Below the pieces are notes generated by a model. The model ran no database searches. It had not been told where the DNA came from and worked only from the letters and a program-made list of their open reading frames with translations. A stretch of 21,616 bases of DNA from Chara braunii (Eukaryota; Streptophyta; Charophyceae; Charales; Characeae), in assembly GCA_003427395.1 (NCBI GenBank), contig BFEA01000190.1, positions 1,475,125 through 1,496,740 of the forward strand, read 5' to 3'. The translations under genes were made by a program, and so were the position numbers. How positions within the stretch are numbered: the stretch's first letter is position 1; every line of letters begins with the position of its first letter. Positions 7,701 to 15,554 of the stretch are shown here, one piece after another.

Positions 7701-7942
7701 CCCAGATGCAGTTTTTTGACTGCGCTGGGGGACATGAAATTTCGGGTGGCTCCACAGTCCTGCAGCCCTTTGATTCTGCTGTGATTGATCAGGGGCCGAA
7801 GGAGTATGAGATCAGACTTGCTCTTCTTTTGTTCTTTCAGATGAAAGAAAAAAGCAGCAAGTGACTGACACTCAGACTGATCCGGTTCCTGATCCGGGTC
7901 AGGATCCTTATAACTCAAGGATGCTGCCCGTGCAGTCCCCAC
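4760..7942 (-). CDS. pol: Pol polyprotein of Ty3/gypsy element (PR-RT-RNaseH-IN)
   Basis: It is 1060 codons from the GTG at 7942. The open frame continues upstream to the slippery site at 8035, so expression is probably as Gag-Pol rather than from this codon. Domains in order: protease with DCGAT near residue 62, where DSGAT/DTGAS is usual; RT with VDLKSGYHQI and the catalytic YLDD at about 406; RNase H with TDAS at about 554, YEKELYAL, FSDHSTL and VVDALSR; and integrase with a His/Cys zinc-binding region ending CELC. The DDE core has Asp at about 819 (SIDFTDL) and Asp at about 880 (SDRDPQF), but position 917 is Gln in GQAQVMN, where GQTE-type Glu is expected. It ends GPWQV at a TGA. RT copies element RNA into DNA and integrase inserts it; this copy's integrase is probably inactive. 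Confidence 0.95.
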   Translation of the reverse strand: MGTARAASLSYKDPDPDQEPDQSECQSLAAFFFHLKEQKKSKSDLILLRPLINHSRIKGLQDCGATRNFMSPSAVKKLHLGMKVVQLQQPLQVRIGDSTILTIREKVRGIPVTFDCAGEVRHSLNFYIFPDLPFDLVFSMQWLKAVNPRIDWQIPKVELPNNKGVYQPCMIVVDHHPKTSCFCLRAREFYALSCQYDHERLFIALVKQTDAPTVSCPPEIQQVVDLYADLMQEPFGLPNRPTKHHIELLPGAVPPKGRIYRMSPAELEELRRQLETLTSKGRIRPSTSEFGASVLFVPKGSGEFRMCIDYRGLNKITRKSTEPLPRIDDLLDMVQGCTIFSKVDLKSGYHQIEMAEEDVHKTAFKTRYGTYEYLVMPFGLCNAPGTFQTEMHRIFRPYLDKFMVVYLDDIMVFSKTTTEHAEHLALVLQSLRDSQYKINKEKSSFGVPSVIYLGHVISGDGLAPKAAKIVAIQYWPQPQTVRDVRSFLGLASYYRKFVNNFSVVAAPLTNLTKKDTPFLWSLHCQMAFARLKQALTHAPVLKLPDPTLPFVLTTDASQYGIGAVLQQDDGNGLRPIEFMSKKIKTQKLQDSTYEKELYALVSALKHWKHFLLGRHFKIFSDHSTLQWLKSQGELNDKLARYIQFIDLFDFELKHKKACYNKVVDALSRRPDSFALIFSTHSFGEEVRQTITRLLPQDPTYGPIIRNLQADPNSEPGYAMSSDLLYTYSRGEERLCIPEGQQLRTLLMSECHDARGHFGFLKSYAALSQRFFWKEMRSDMLRYVETCELCQRNKVQRKPPLGLLKPLPIPDGPSQSVSIDFTDLGKTTSRGMRQVMVCVDRFSKYAEFIPLPEVARVPAVRAAFSERWVTHHGPPTSIVSDRDPQFCSDEWQSYCKDYLHFRLDMTSGCHPEANGQAQVMNQILFQLLRPVISPDQQDWDLHLAREQLMYNMFVHSSTGFSPYRLHWGREPRRPLDDIIDKAKPDLTPGTAEFTRRYRLDVERARANLFKAQKAMIEQANRHRRPSPIRTGDYVWVASSELSREEDISPKLLPKYLGPWQV

Positions 7943-8031
7943 ACTGGGAAGGACAGATGTCTCAACTGAAGCTGCTGCAGATGCAGATGCAGGTGCAGCA
8001 CTGGAGGGAACCGCAGTCTCCAGGGTCAGCT

Positions 8032-9408
8032 TCAGTTTTTTGACTGAGCTGGACTGGGCATGTAGGGACAGTCCTTCAGAAAATGTTGTCCCTCACACCT
8101 CAAACAGACTCTCCTCTCCTTCCTTTTTCTCCACACCCCTTCCTGAATTTTGAGATCATGCCAAGGAAGGGTGTTGGGATTCAGGGGGTCTGTTGGAAAG
8201 CGGACGTCACGTGGCAAGTTAGGGCGTCGGGCAAGGGTTGAAGAGCGACGTCCCTGGCTCTTCCCCTTGCTGCTGGAGGCTGTGCTGGAGGAAGACCCGA
8301 CCTTTTGGAAGGTCCCCAGCGCAGCCTGCAGCTGCTGCATGGCCGCTGCAACATCTGTGACAGCAGTTGCTGCAGTCCCACCTGGCGGTGTACCAAGCTC
8401 GGATCCTGCATCAGAAGATGACGCAGATCCTGCATGTGCAAAGGCCGCCTTTCCCCTTCTACCACCGCGAGGGAAAGCGTCTTTCTTTCGGTCACTGGAA
8501 GGGGCCTGGACATGGAGCTTGGCCTCCATATCCAATGCTGCGCGGCCAAAAGATCTCCAGTCTTTATGCCCTGCGTTGTACAATGCAACATAAAACTTTT
8601 CAGGCGCAGCCCTGCAAAAGTTAGTCATCAAATCATCAGCAGACATCACCAAGCCAGGGGTGGAGGTTAGCTGCTCAAACTCAGCAAAAAGGGCCTGCAG
8701 ACTACCACTGTAGCGCTGCTGTCCAAGGCGTACGATCTTGTCAGCAGCCTTACGTGCACGCTCTTTGTCTGCAAACCTGTCCTCCAGGGCCTGCAAAAGT
8801 TTGTCCACTCCCAGGGCTAGGGCCCAGTCCTCCAAAGTCTGTGACTGGGCGCTGGCTGTGGATGTAGCCCATTTGTGGGCTGGGCCCTCCAGCAGCCCCA
8901 CAACGGTGGCCACTTTCTGCTGTTCTGGGCACTGGAACCCCTTCAAGTAAGCCCGGGCTCCTGCTGCCCAGTCCCCAACATCAATTTTGGGGTCGTCGCC
9001 CTTGAATTTGCTGGGTGCAGGGATTTTGGGTCCTCGCTGATCCCCAGCAACTACAACAGCGAAAGTGGGAGGAGGTTTGGCTTTAGCCTGGGAGGAGACA
9101 GAGGGAGATGACTTGTGGGAGGTATGAGGAAAAGAAGGAGGTGAAGAAGGTTGAGAAGGCCTGTTGGGTTTTGGAGAGGGGACGACAGGTACCAGAGGGG
9201 TGATCAGGTTGGCTGCTGTTAACTGAGCGGTCAGATTCTGGATAGCATCCAGGATCTTAGACTGCTGAGTTCCCAGGTCGCTTACCCTGGTTTCCAAACG
9301 TTGGATCCCCTCATCCCAATTAGTGAAGTGGTTGGCTGTGATTTTGTTTTGCAGAATCACTAGCTCAGCCAAATACTTTGTGCACTGGGCCACCCTGTCA
9401 TCAGTCAT
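8032..9408 (-). CDS. gag: Gag (capsid/nucleocapsid) of the gypsy element, main open part
   Basis: This is 458 codons from the ATG at 9408. There is an N-terminal helical region (LVILQNK, FTNWDEGIQRLE), a Ser/Pro-rich linker, a capsid-like domain (DDPKIDVGDWAAGARAYL, KVATVVGLLEGPAHKW) and a basic C-terminal part. A zinc-knuckle-like CLRCEGQHFLKDC follows, spaced C-x2-C-x3-H-x4-C, one residue shorter than the usual C-x2-C-x4-H-x4-C. The same blocks occur in the truncated gag at 15762-16493. Gag packages the element RNA in virus-like particles. The native start is probably upstream at 9657, cut off here by two stops. Confidence 0.9.
   Translation of the reverse strand: MTDDRVAQCTKYLAELVILQNKITANHFTNWDEGIQRLETRVSDLGTQQSKILDAIQNLTAQLTAANLITPLVPVVPSPKPNRPSQPSSPPSFPHTSHKSSPSVSSQAKAKPPPTFAVVVAGDQRGPKIPAPSKFKGDDPKIDVGDWAAGARAYLKGFQCPEQQKVATVVGLLEGPAHKWATSTASAQSQTLEDWALALGVDKLLQALEDRFADKERARKAADKIVRLGQQRYSGSLQALFAEFEQLTSTPGLVMSADDLMTNFCRAAPEKFYVALYNAGHKDWRSFGRAALDMEAKLHVQAPSSDRKKDAFPRGGRRGKAAFAHAGSASSSDAGSELGTPPGGTAATAVTDVAAAMQQLQAALGTFQKVGSSSSTASSSKGKSQGRRSSTLARRPNLPRDVRFPTDPLNPNTLPWHDLKIQEGVWRKRKERRVCLRCEGQHFLKDCPYMPSPAQSKN
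8035..8041 (-). promoter_or_regulatory. -1 ribosomal frameshift slippery heptamer A AAA AAC
   Basis: On the minus strand the gag frame ends TCA AAA AAC TGA. The heptamer A AAA AAC is read in the zero frame as the two codons just before the stop, exactly the X XXY YYZ pattern used for -1 frameshifting. After a -1 slip, the next codon CTG begins at 8035 and the frame is open through 7942 into Pol with no stop. I did not fold the downstream RNA, so a stimulatory stem or pseudoknot is not shown. Confidence 0.75.
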
Positions 9409-9657
9409 GGTCTTCTCTGCTTGCTGCAGCAGAAATTCCTTGCGGGAAGCATTTGTTGCAGCCTCTAATTCTGCAGCCTACTGTCTCTCAGCTTCTGCGA
9501 GCAGCGCCTGTTGCTCTCACAGTTTTTCCTGAATTTCCCTCTTGCGCCGCTGAGCAGGGGTGAGAGGAGGAGGGGTAGGAGCAGAGGGGGAAGGTTGCTC
9601 TTCCTCCTTGACTACTACCTCTACCTTTCCCTCACCTGAATCAGCTGCGTCAAACAT
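9409..9657 (-). pseudogene. gag: gag 5' part with two premature stops
   Basis: The frame continues upstream of 9408 to an ATG at 9655-9657 (MFDAADSGEGKVEVV...), interrupted by TGA at 9517-9519 and TAG at 9478-9480. Both fit a single C-to-T change (CGA to TGA, CAG to TAG). The encoded Pro-rich then Gln/Glu/Ala coiled-coil stretch parallels the N-terminus of the other gag (ELRAQEEKLRQQALAVEALK), which supports 9657 as the ancestral start. Confidence 0.75.
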
Positions 9658-10065
9658 CTTCCCTTTCAGATACAACATACAACAAAGTTAGACAGCAAGA
9701 GGTGCAACAATATACAATCCACTAATAGTCTCAGAAATCGTTGCACTGTCAATTCAGAGGGTAAGGTGGGTTAGTGGGCACACTAACCCACTACCTATGG
9801 CAGCTATGGCAGCGCTAGCTGCCACTACCTATCGCTACACTACACTTCTCTGCCCACTTCGTCTTCGGGCACACTGCAGACCTCCTCGCACAAGCTGCTA
9901 AGGCAGCGCTTCCGCATGGCATCCGCAGGAATGAATCAATGGCTGGACGCAGCCTCTTGATTTATACTTCTGCGCTGCGTTGGTCTGCCCTGTATCCCTG
10001 GCCCATGGTGCACACAGTCCCCCCCGTGGTACTTGCTGGACCGGACTGGTACTTTCTAGACTCTC
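9658..10065 (-). other. gypsy element leader (5' UTR), cut by the gap
   Basis: This is a non-coding leader upstream of gag. The related element's leader is about 1.5 kb, so the PBS and 5' LTR would be expected in the gap. Two hairpins are visible. One is gtgggttagtg (9766-9776) with an exact complement at 9781-9791 and a 4-nt loop. The other is ggcagcta (9799-9806) with a complement at 9816-9823. Leader hairpins can serve packaging or dimerisation, but that role is inference. Confidence 0.6.
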
Positions 10066-10980
10066 NNNNNNNNNNNNNNNNNNNNNNNNNNNNNNNNNNN
10101 NNNNNNNNNNNNNNNNNNNNNNNNNNNNNNNNNNNNNNNNNNNNNNNNNNNNNNNNNNNNNNNNNNNNNNNNNNNNNNNNNNNNNNNNNNNNNNNNNNNN
10201 NNNNNNNNNNNNNNNNNNNNNNNNNNNNNNNNNNNNNNNNNNNNNNNNNNNNNNNNNNNNNNNNNNNNNNNNNNNNNNNNNNNNNNNNNNNNNNNNNNNN
10301 NNNNNNNNNNNNNNNNNNNNNNNNNNNNNNNNNNNNNNNNNNNNNNNNNNNNNNNNNNNNNNNNNNNNNNNNNNNNNNNNNNNNNNNNNNNNNNNNNNNN
10401 NNNNNNNNNNNNNNNNNNNNNNNNNNNNNNNNNNNNNNNNNNNNNNNNNNNNNNNNNNNNNNNNNNNNNNNNNNNNNNNNNNNNNNNNNNNNNNNNNNNN
10501 NNNNNNNNNNNNNNNNNNNNNNNNNNNNNNNNNNNNNNNNNNNNNNNNNNNNNNNNNNNNNNNNNNNNNNNNNNNNNNNNNNNNNNNNNNNNNNNNNNNN
10601 NNNNNNNNNNNNNNNNNNNNNNNNNNNNNNNNNNNNNNNNNNNNNNNNNNNNNNNNNNNNNNNNNNNNNNNNNNNNNNNNNNNNNNNNNNNNNNNNNNNN
10701 NNNNNNNNNNNNNNNNNNNNNNNNNNNNNNNNNNNNNNNNNNNNNNNNNNNNNNNNNNNNNNNNNNNNNNNNNNNNNNNNNNNNNNNNNNNNNNNNNNNN
10801 NNNNNNNNNNNNNNNNNNNNNNNNNNNNNNNNNNNNNNNNNNNNNNNNNNNNNNNNNNNNNNNNNNNNNNNNNNNNNNNNNNNNNNNNNNNNNNNNNNNN
10901 NNNNNNNNNNNNNNNNNNNNNNNNNNNNNNNNNNNNNNNNNNNNNNNNNNNNNNNNNNNNNNNNNNNNNNNNNNNNNNNN
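10066..10980. other. Assembly gap (915 N)
   Basis: A run of undetermined bases. It separates the gypsy element leader from a 30-base T run and hides the 5' LTR, the PBS and the right-hand target duplication. Confidence 1.

Positions 10981-11010
<30 letters not shown>
10981..11010. repeat. T30 homopolymer at gap edge
   Basis: Thirty T's immediately follow the N run. They may be the poly(A) tail of a minus-strand retroposon or an assembly or sequencing artefact at the gap. Confidence 0.8.
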
Positions 11011-11011
<1 letters not shown>

Positions 11012-11039
11012 AATTCCCCGGAATTGACAACTTGTGAAC

Positions 11040-11110
11040 GGTCAAACAAGATCAGGCGGACCCAAGGATTGAACTTGGTAAACAAGGATTTTAGCAGAGC
11101 CCAGTGAAGT
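11040..11110 (-). repeat. tRNA T-arm-like sequence, SINE-type fragment
   Basis: The minus strand has ccaag-ttcaatc-cttgg (within 11060-11085), a perfect 5-bp stem with a 7-nt TTCAATC loop, like a tRNA T arm/B box. No matching D arm or acceptor stem was found. A similar block with acccaagg, taaacaa and cagagcc occurs near 11775-11815. A tRNA-derived repeat fragment is likelier than a tRNA gene. Confidence 0.4.
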
Positions 11111-11171
11111 CGTTTTTTTCCCCCCTCCCACAAACTCAGTTGAATCCAGGAGCTTATGAACAGTGCTGAGC

Positions 11172-11360
11172 AGCGCAAGTAGACGCAGTGAAGGTATACT
11201 TCACTACAGCCAGGTGAGGAGCCTCGAGGTTAAGGTATACTTCACTACAGCAGTGCAAGTAGACGCAGTGAAGGTACACTTCACTACAGCCAGGTGAGGA
11301 GCCTCGAGGTGAAGGTATACTTCACTACAGCATTGCAAGTAGACGCAACGAAGGTATACT
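11172..11360. repeat. 80-bp tandem repeat, about 2.3 copies, with a nested motif
   Basis: The anchor gcaagtagacgca recurs at 11175, 11255 and 11335, an exact 80-bp period. Each unit holds two copies of aaggtatacttcactacagc around a ccaggtgaggagcctcgag spacer, so the inner motif appears four times nearly intact plus a partial fifth. It is located in an intron of the host gene. Confidence 0.9.
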
Positions 11361-12299
11361 GGCACTGAATTGGTCCCAGAATGAGCCAGTGGCACCTATC
11401 ACTTCAGAAACTGAATGGGAACCCCTGGGAAGAGAACTAAGAAATTTGCTGGGGATGCACCAGGAGGAGCCCTCAAGGTCCAGAAAATTCAGAGGACAGA
11501 AATAATACGAAGAACTGGTAGTCTGGTACACACTGGTAACTGATGGGCCAAGTTGACGAGAGTCTTTTTCAGACCCAAGCATGGGCCATATCAGTTCCAA
11601 AAACTTATTCAGTTCCAAAAACTCAAAACCAAACAAACTCTGGGACCAGAAGGGTAACTCAGAAAACAGTCCTGAGGTGCCGACGATTTTCCAGGAAGAC
11701 CGTTGAAGTTAAAAAAGCACCCAGCGCAAAAGCAATCCCAAGGAGCGGTACACACTGATTAATAAGTTGGCTTGAACCCAAGGCCTTGCTGAGTAAACAA
11801 TGCCAGAGCCAGAGTCTTCAGAGACTCTTCACGGTCTACCCAGAAGATACCGGGACCAGTTTCTTAGTTATTCAGCTAAGAATATAACAAATAATAAGTT
11901 AATAACCCATCCCGGGTCACACTGTTTTCCTGGGTGGCCCGGCCGTGCAAGAACCAGGGAAGGTCCCAGCAAAAAAACTTTAAAAAATTAAAAAAAAAAC
12001 AAAATCCAAAAAATTCGAAAACAGACTATGTTATGCAGAAAAATAAACTGAACAACGTTTGCTTCAGGGTCACATCGAAATTCGTTACCAAAATAATAAA
12101 ATAAAAAATATTATTATTTTTGGCCCGGCCGGGCAAGTGGTCCGGGGCCACTCTGGTAGCCTAGATAATAACGATTATTTTCAATATTTTGAATATTTTC
12201 ACATGCGGCAAATGAACAAAAGAAGAAGACACTTAGAATAATAAAATGCCAAAAGAAGGGCCGTCTTACATTCACCACAAGACCGGGGAGCATTCACAC
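11361..12299. other. Intronic stretch, no supported gene
   Basis: Mostly AT-rich with A runs (11970-12010). The GC-rich block ggcccggccg.gcaag occurs twice, near 11938 and 12122, perhaps fragments of one repeat. A tRNA B-box-like ggttcaagcc lies on the minus strand near 11765-11780. The short ORFs show no domain. Confidence 0.5.
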
Positions 12300-12368
12300 C
12301 TCTTTTGTGATTGACAGAATCTCCGCTTCGCGCGATTTCCTCTGCTCTGTTTCAGCCTTGATCTCCAT
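12300..12368 (-). CDS. SMC-like protein, short coiled-coil exon
   Basis: A 69-nt candidate exon (23 codons) between acceptor TGTGGTGCAG (ctg at 12369-12371) and donor AAAGAG|GTGTGA. The peptide MEIKAETEQRKSREAEILSI is charged with heptad-spaced hydrophobics, and it is phase 0 at both ends like the neighbouring coiled-coil exons. Its shortness makes it less certain than the others. Confidence 0.55.
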
Positions 12369-12371
12369 CTG

Positions 12372-13810
12372 CACCACAGTAGAGCCAGTTTGTACCACAT
12401 GTTAAAACTTAAAAAACGGGCACTGCAGACAATTGCTAGTGCATAGTGGTGATCACAGCGTTTTTTCCTTTTTCGCCCCTCCCCCCCTCCCTCTTCCCTA
12501 GCACCCCTTAATGACTCATTTCTGCCAAGAGTGGTACCCCCTCCCTCCCTTGCACTTCTGCATGGCTCGTTTTTGCATAGAAAGGGTTGGGAGACTGTTA
12601 GCCCTGAACCCATCCGGACAGGACAGTAGGGAGGAGCGTTTTGACTGCCATGATATTCATGGTATGGTGAACACTACGTTATAAGGCACTTTGAGCGACG
12701 AGCTGCTTCATCCTCCAATATACCTCGTTGCTTCCTCCTCAAATACCTCTTTGTCGTCTTTCGCCATCCCTCTTTTTGTTTCCCTTCAATGCACTGACCA
12801 TCACTCTGTTTTACAGCATCTTTTCTTTTTATAAAACGGACCCTTGTCCACTGCTGGCTTTTTTACACACTGCGGTAGGGCTGGAGTTGGAGGGCTGGAA
12901 TGTGCTGTTTTATGGCATCTTAGTTATCCTGCCATCCTACCTCCATCCTCTTTTCAACCGGTCGACCGTACGGTTGTGGTAGCTGATAGATCAAGCGGAA
13001 GGACTGCCTGGTCCGAGACAGCAGTAACCTTGGAATCTGTGCCGTGTGTTGCTAGGGTTTTCCCACTCCAAGATGGTGGAAGGAGGACAAGGGGGCGGAT
13101 ACCGTAACTGCTACAACCGCAGGATGTTTGGCCACTTCGCCAGCGGTGTCCATTTCCTCTGCGAAGCGATGGTATACGCTGCTGCTGTGCCTAGAGCCGA
13201 AGGATACCCGCTCCCGAGACAAGACGGATCCGAAGGCGGATCGTACAATGATGGATTTGTTTGAGGAAGACCCATCCTCAACGGACCTCCTGTTCCATCA
13301 ACCCCCTCCACTTCCTCCTCCAGCACCTCTTCATAATCTAGGTTGAACAACCTCCTCCCCTGATGACGGCTGTGACGAGGGCGACACAGCTGAAACATGT
13401 AGGGAGATCTTCACCGATTCTGCTTCTCAGTGTGTTTGTTTGTTTAATATTCTAACCATTGTTTGCACCACCTTCTGCGTCTCAGTTTTTTTCCATTCTT
13501 CTTCCTGCGCTCTCTCCTCAACTCATGTCTACATTCTTCTCTTGTTCATGTGAGATGACACTGTGTGGCACCAACTAGCCTACGGCGTAATGAGTTACAG
13601 TTGAAACACGCTGCATGCCGGCCGTTGCAACTCATCTTCCTACTCTCAGCCTCATTGGCAGGTAACTGCCTCAGGGATTCATAGAGATAGCAGCTATCTA
13701 TGAAGTCGCTCGAGGGTAAACCCAAGCCGGCGGAAAACCATTAATTCAATTTAATTGCCGTTTCTTTAACTTTTTTTTTTCATTTTGAATTTTTACTTGA
13801 AAAAAGACAT
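12372..13810. other. Intronic stretch, no supported gene
   Basis: Several overlapping ORFs of 60-95 codons occur on both strands (for example plus 12728-12982 and 13046-13264, minus 13111-13398), but none has a recognisable domain or convincing splice borders. The segment 12960-13400 is less AT-rich than its surroundings and could hold a decayed gene or transposon. Confidence 0.4.
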
Positions 13811-13870
13811 GGCATTACGGGGTTGGCTCCAATCTATTCTGGAGAGAATTCGTGTGGTTACTTCTCCCCA
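13811..13870 (-). repeat. Dispersed repeat, inverted copy
   Basis: Read on the minus strand, it has ggagaagtaaccacacgaat, ccagaatagattggagccaa and ccccgtaatgcc in order. These correspond to the ggaagaggaacc, ccagaatgg and agccag blocks of the copies at 1567 and 2662. Pieces of the same sequence occur rearranged at 15648-15740. Confidence 0.65.
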
Positions 13871-14282
13871 GGCAAGCTAAAATACAAGAACATGCTCACT
13901 CAAACTCTTTCCCCTGTTATCGACAACAAGGAGACCACTTGACACCACCATTGACTGTTCTATTGGCTGACAGCGATGCCCCTTATTTCAATATGAACAT
14001 CTTTCTCCCGAATGCTCCCTTTCTTTTCTGTTGTGGATTAAGAAATAATTGTTCCATTGCAGGTGGGTATGGGGAAGGAGTCCGAAGGACAGATAACAAA
14101 TCCAAGAAGTCACTTCAGGGCAACCCAACAGGTCAAATGGAAACGATGAATTGCCCTTTTTCCCTCTAGCATGGAGCAAGAAAGAATATTTGCATCTGTG
14201 CTCCTCCTCATCTTCCCTGTATCAATCTTTGTTCTTAAGAATCTTAACCTTGAGTATTGTTCCAGATGGTTATAAAATTGAT
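13871..14282. other. Intronic stretch, no supported gene
   Basis: One plus-strand ORF (13852-14169) lacks any recognised domain. Nothing else is visible. Confidence 0.45.
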
Positions 14283-14338
14283 GACTTGCCGGTGGAAAGG
14301 AAACCAAATTGACACTCACCCGGGTAGAACATAGCCAA
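14283..14338 (+). repeat. Dispersed GACTTGCCGGTGG repeat, copy 3
   Basis: It begins gacttgccggtggaaagg, followed by aaaccaaattgacactc, gggtagaac and atagcc, with the same block order as the copy at 1567-1633. It lies about 80 bp from the donor side of the coiled-coil exon 14421-14780. Confidence 0.65.
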
Positions 14339-14420
14339 AAAGAAAGCAAGGAAAAAACTTCAAAAAACTTAAAAAAAGACATAATTATCCCACTGCAGGT
14401 GAGGACTTCAAGTTGCTCAC

Positions 14421-14780
14421 CTCCAAAGAACTGATTTCTATGATCAGCCCAGCCAGTTCCTCTTCCATGCTTTGTACTTTTGCTCTCCTCATTTTCAGCT
14501 CGGAGTTGCTGATTCCATGCTTCCCTTTGGCACTCTGCCAATTACAGCCTTCCTTCTGACTGACGGTTAGAATTTCCAACTTCCTGACTTCTTGCTCCTT
14601 CTGGAATTTCGATTGCAAGGCTCTTGCAGCAGCCAACGATTTCTCAAGCTCGCAAATGGCCTTTACCAGATCGCTCTCCTTCTTTTCCAGTGACCTCAAC
14701 TTCCTCTCCCTCTCCTTCTCCATCCTTTTCTCGAGCATGCGCTCCTTCTCATTCTGTTTTTCTGCCTCCAGTATCCGTAC
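14421..14780 (-). CDS. SMC-like protein, long coiled-coil exon
   Basis: This is 360 nt (120 codons) between acceptor GATGATGCAG (ctg at 14781-14783) and donor TTGGAG|GTGAGC, phase 0 at both ends. The peptide starts VRILEAEKQNEKERMLEKRM and is dominated by Glu, Lys and Arg with heptad Leu/Ile, for example ELEKSLAAARALQSKFQ and SMEEELAGLIIEISSLE, so it is a long coiled coil. The open frame runs a little past both splice sites. Coiled coil alone does not identify a family; the SMC assignment rests on the hinge exons downstream. The extreme 5' half resembles ERM/caldesmon-like low-complexity helices. Confidence 0.75.
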
Positions 14781-15002
14781 CTGCATCATCAATGACATTC
14801 AGCAGCAGAAAGTTGTTTTAATCATTTGACAGTGCAACAAATCTGCCTGTGAGCACTCCCTTCGTGGTCGACGCTTACTCACTGATCAGCATGCATGAGT
14901 GAGTAAACCAAGCGGAGAGCACAATTGAACAGCGCAAAATCACACGGATACAAGAACAAACACAACACTGAAGTCTCTTGATCATGAAAACCCTCTTCTC
15001 AC

Positions 15003-15140
15003 CTGTATCCATACTATCCAATCAATACGACAACACAGTTGTAGTTTCGGTCTCAGGTACGACTGCCAACACAACTGCCTTTTCTCTAATGTATGCAACT
15101 CATCGCCATGCCATCTGAGCCATCGAGCCCAGTTCCACAC
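15003..15140 (-). CDS. Candidate additional exon of the SMC-like gene
   Basis: This is 138 nt (46 codons) between GGACCTCAG and GGATACAG|GTGAGA, phase 0 at both ends, so it could splice between exons 19913-20047 and 14421-14780. The middle (GDELHTLEKRQLCWQ) could be helical, but the peptide is unusually rich in Trp and Cys and not a clean coiled coil. It may be chance. Confidence 0.25.
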
Positions 15141-15554
15141 CTGAGGTCCACCTGAGAGACTGACCATGCTGGAGCTCTCTCTGCCGACCGCCAGGTAAGT
15201 ATCCACCAACCTCCTCCCACAGTCTTCCTTACTGTCCCAAAGGCCGCCTCTGTCTGACCGTCACCCCTAATATACAAGCCGCCAACCAGCTTTGGTCCCT
15301 ATTCTCGTCCCCAGCGCCTACCAGTATGACTCTGGCGATTGCATGGTTGTGTTCGTCCTCTTGCTCGCATACGTTGACTTACCACTGTAGCAGCCTGCTG
15401 GTGAACTGCCATCTGAAAGTGTCCCATTGACTTGCCCCGCCTTGACGTACATAGAGTGGCTGGGTCTTCCTTGGATCGGTAGGTACTAGCGTTAGCTTCC
15501 GGACTACCTGGTCTCCACCTGGGCCCACCAGGCCTTTTCCATCATGGCCCCGGG
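15141..15554 (-). other. Coding-like but broken minus-strand stretch
   Basis: One minus-strand frame is open from about 15630 down to a TAA at about 15376 and ends with the donor-like CAGTG|GTAAGT. It encodes a basic/Gly-rich start (KRARRPRGHDGKG) and then KLTLVPTDPRKTQPLYVRQG. It continues past the stop with one more interruption. There is no ATG and no recognised domain. It could be a decayed gene or transposon segment. Confidence 0.3.

Larger units (their letters stand above)
3282..10065 (-). mobile_element. Ty3/gypsy chromovirus-type LTR retrotransposon, 5' end lost in gap
   Basis: The order on the minus strand is leader, gag, pol (protease, reverse transcriptase, RNase H, integrase, chromodomain-like tail), purine-rich tract and 3' LTR. 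Integrase after RNase H defines the Ty3/gypsy order. The 5' LTR and primer-binding site are not visible and should lie in the 915-N gap or be missing. It sits in the same orientation as the host gene, within its largest intron. The RT and RNase H motifs are intact, but the integrase active site, gag 5' end and Pol C-terminus carry lesions. Confidence 0.92.

Noticed and set aside
8150-8593. 147-codon plus ORF antisense to gag
   Set aside because: It is a shadow of gag's codon bias and has no recognisable domain.
9898-11178. Long ORFs on both strands across the N run
   Set aside because: They are made of undetermined codons and poly-Lys/Phe from the homopolymer and carry no information.
13111-13398. 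Minus ORF of 95 codons as a host-gene exon
   Set aside because: It is not coiled coil or hinge, and it lacks convincing splice borders in phase.
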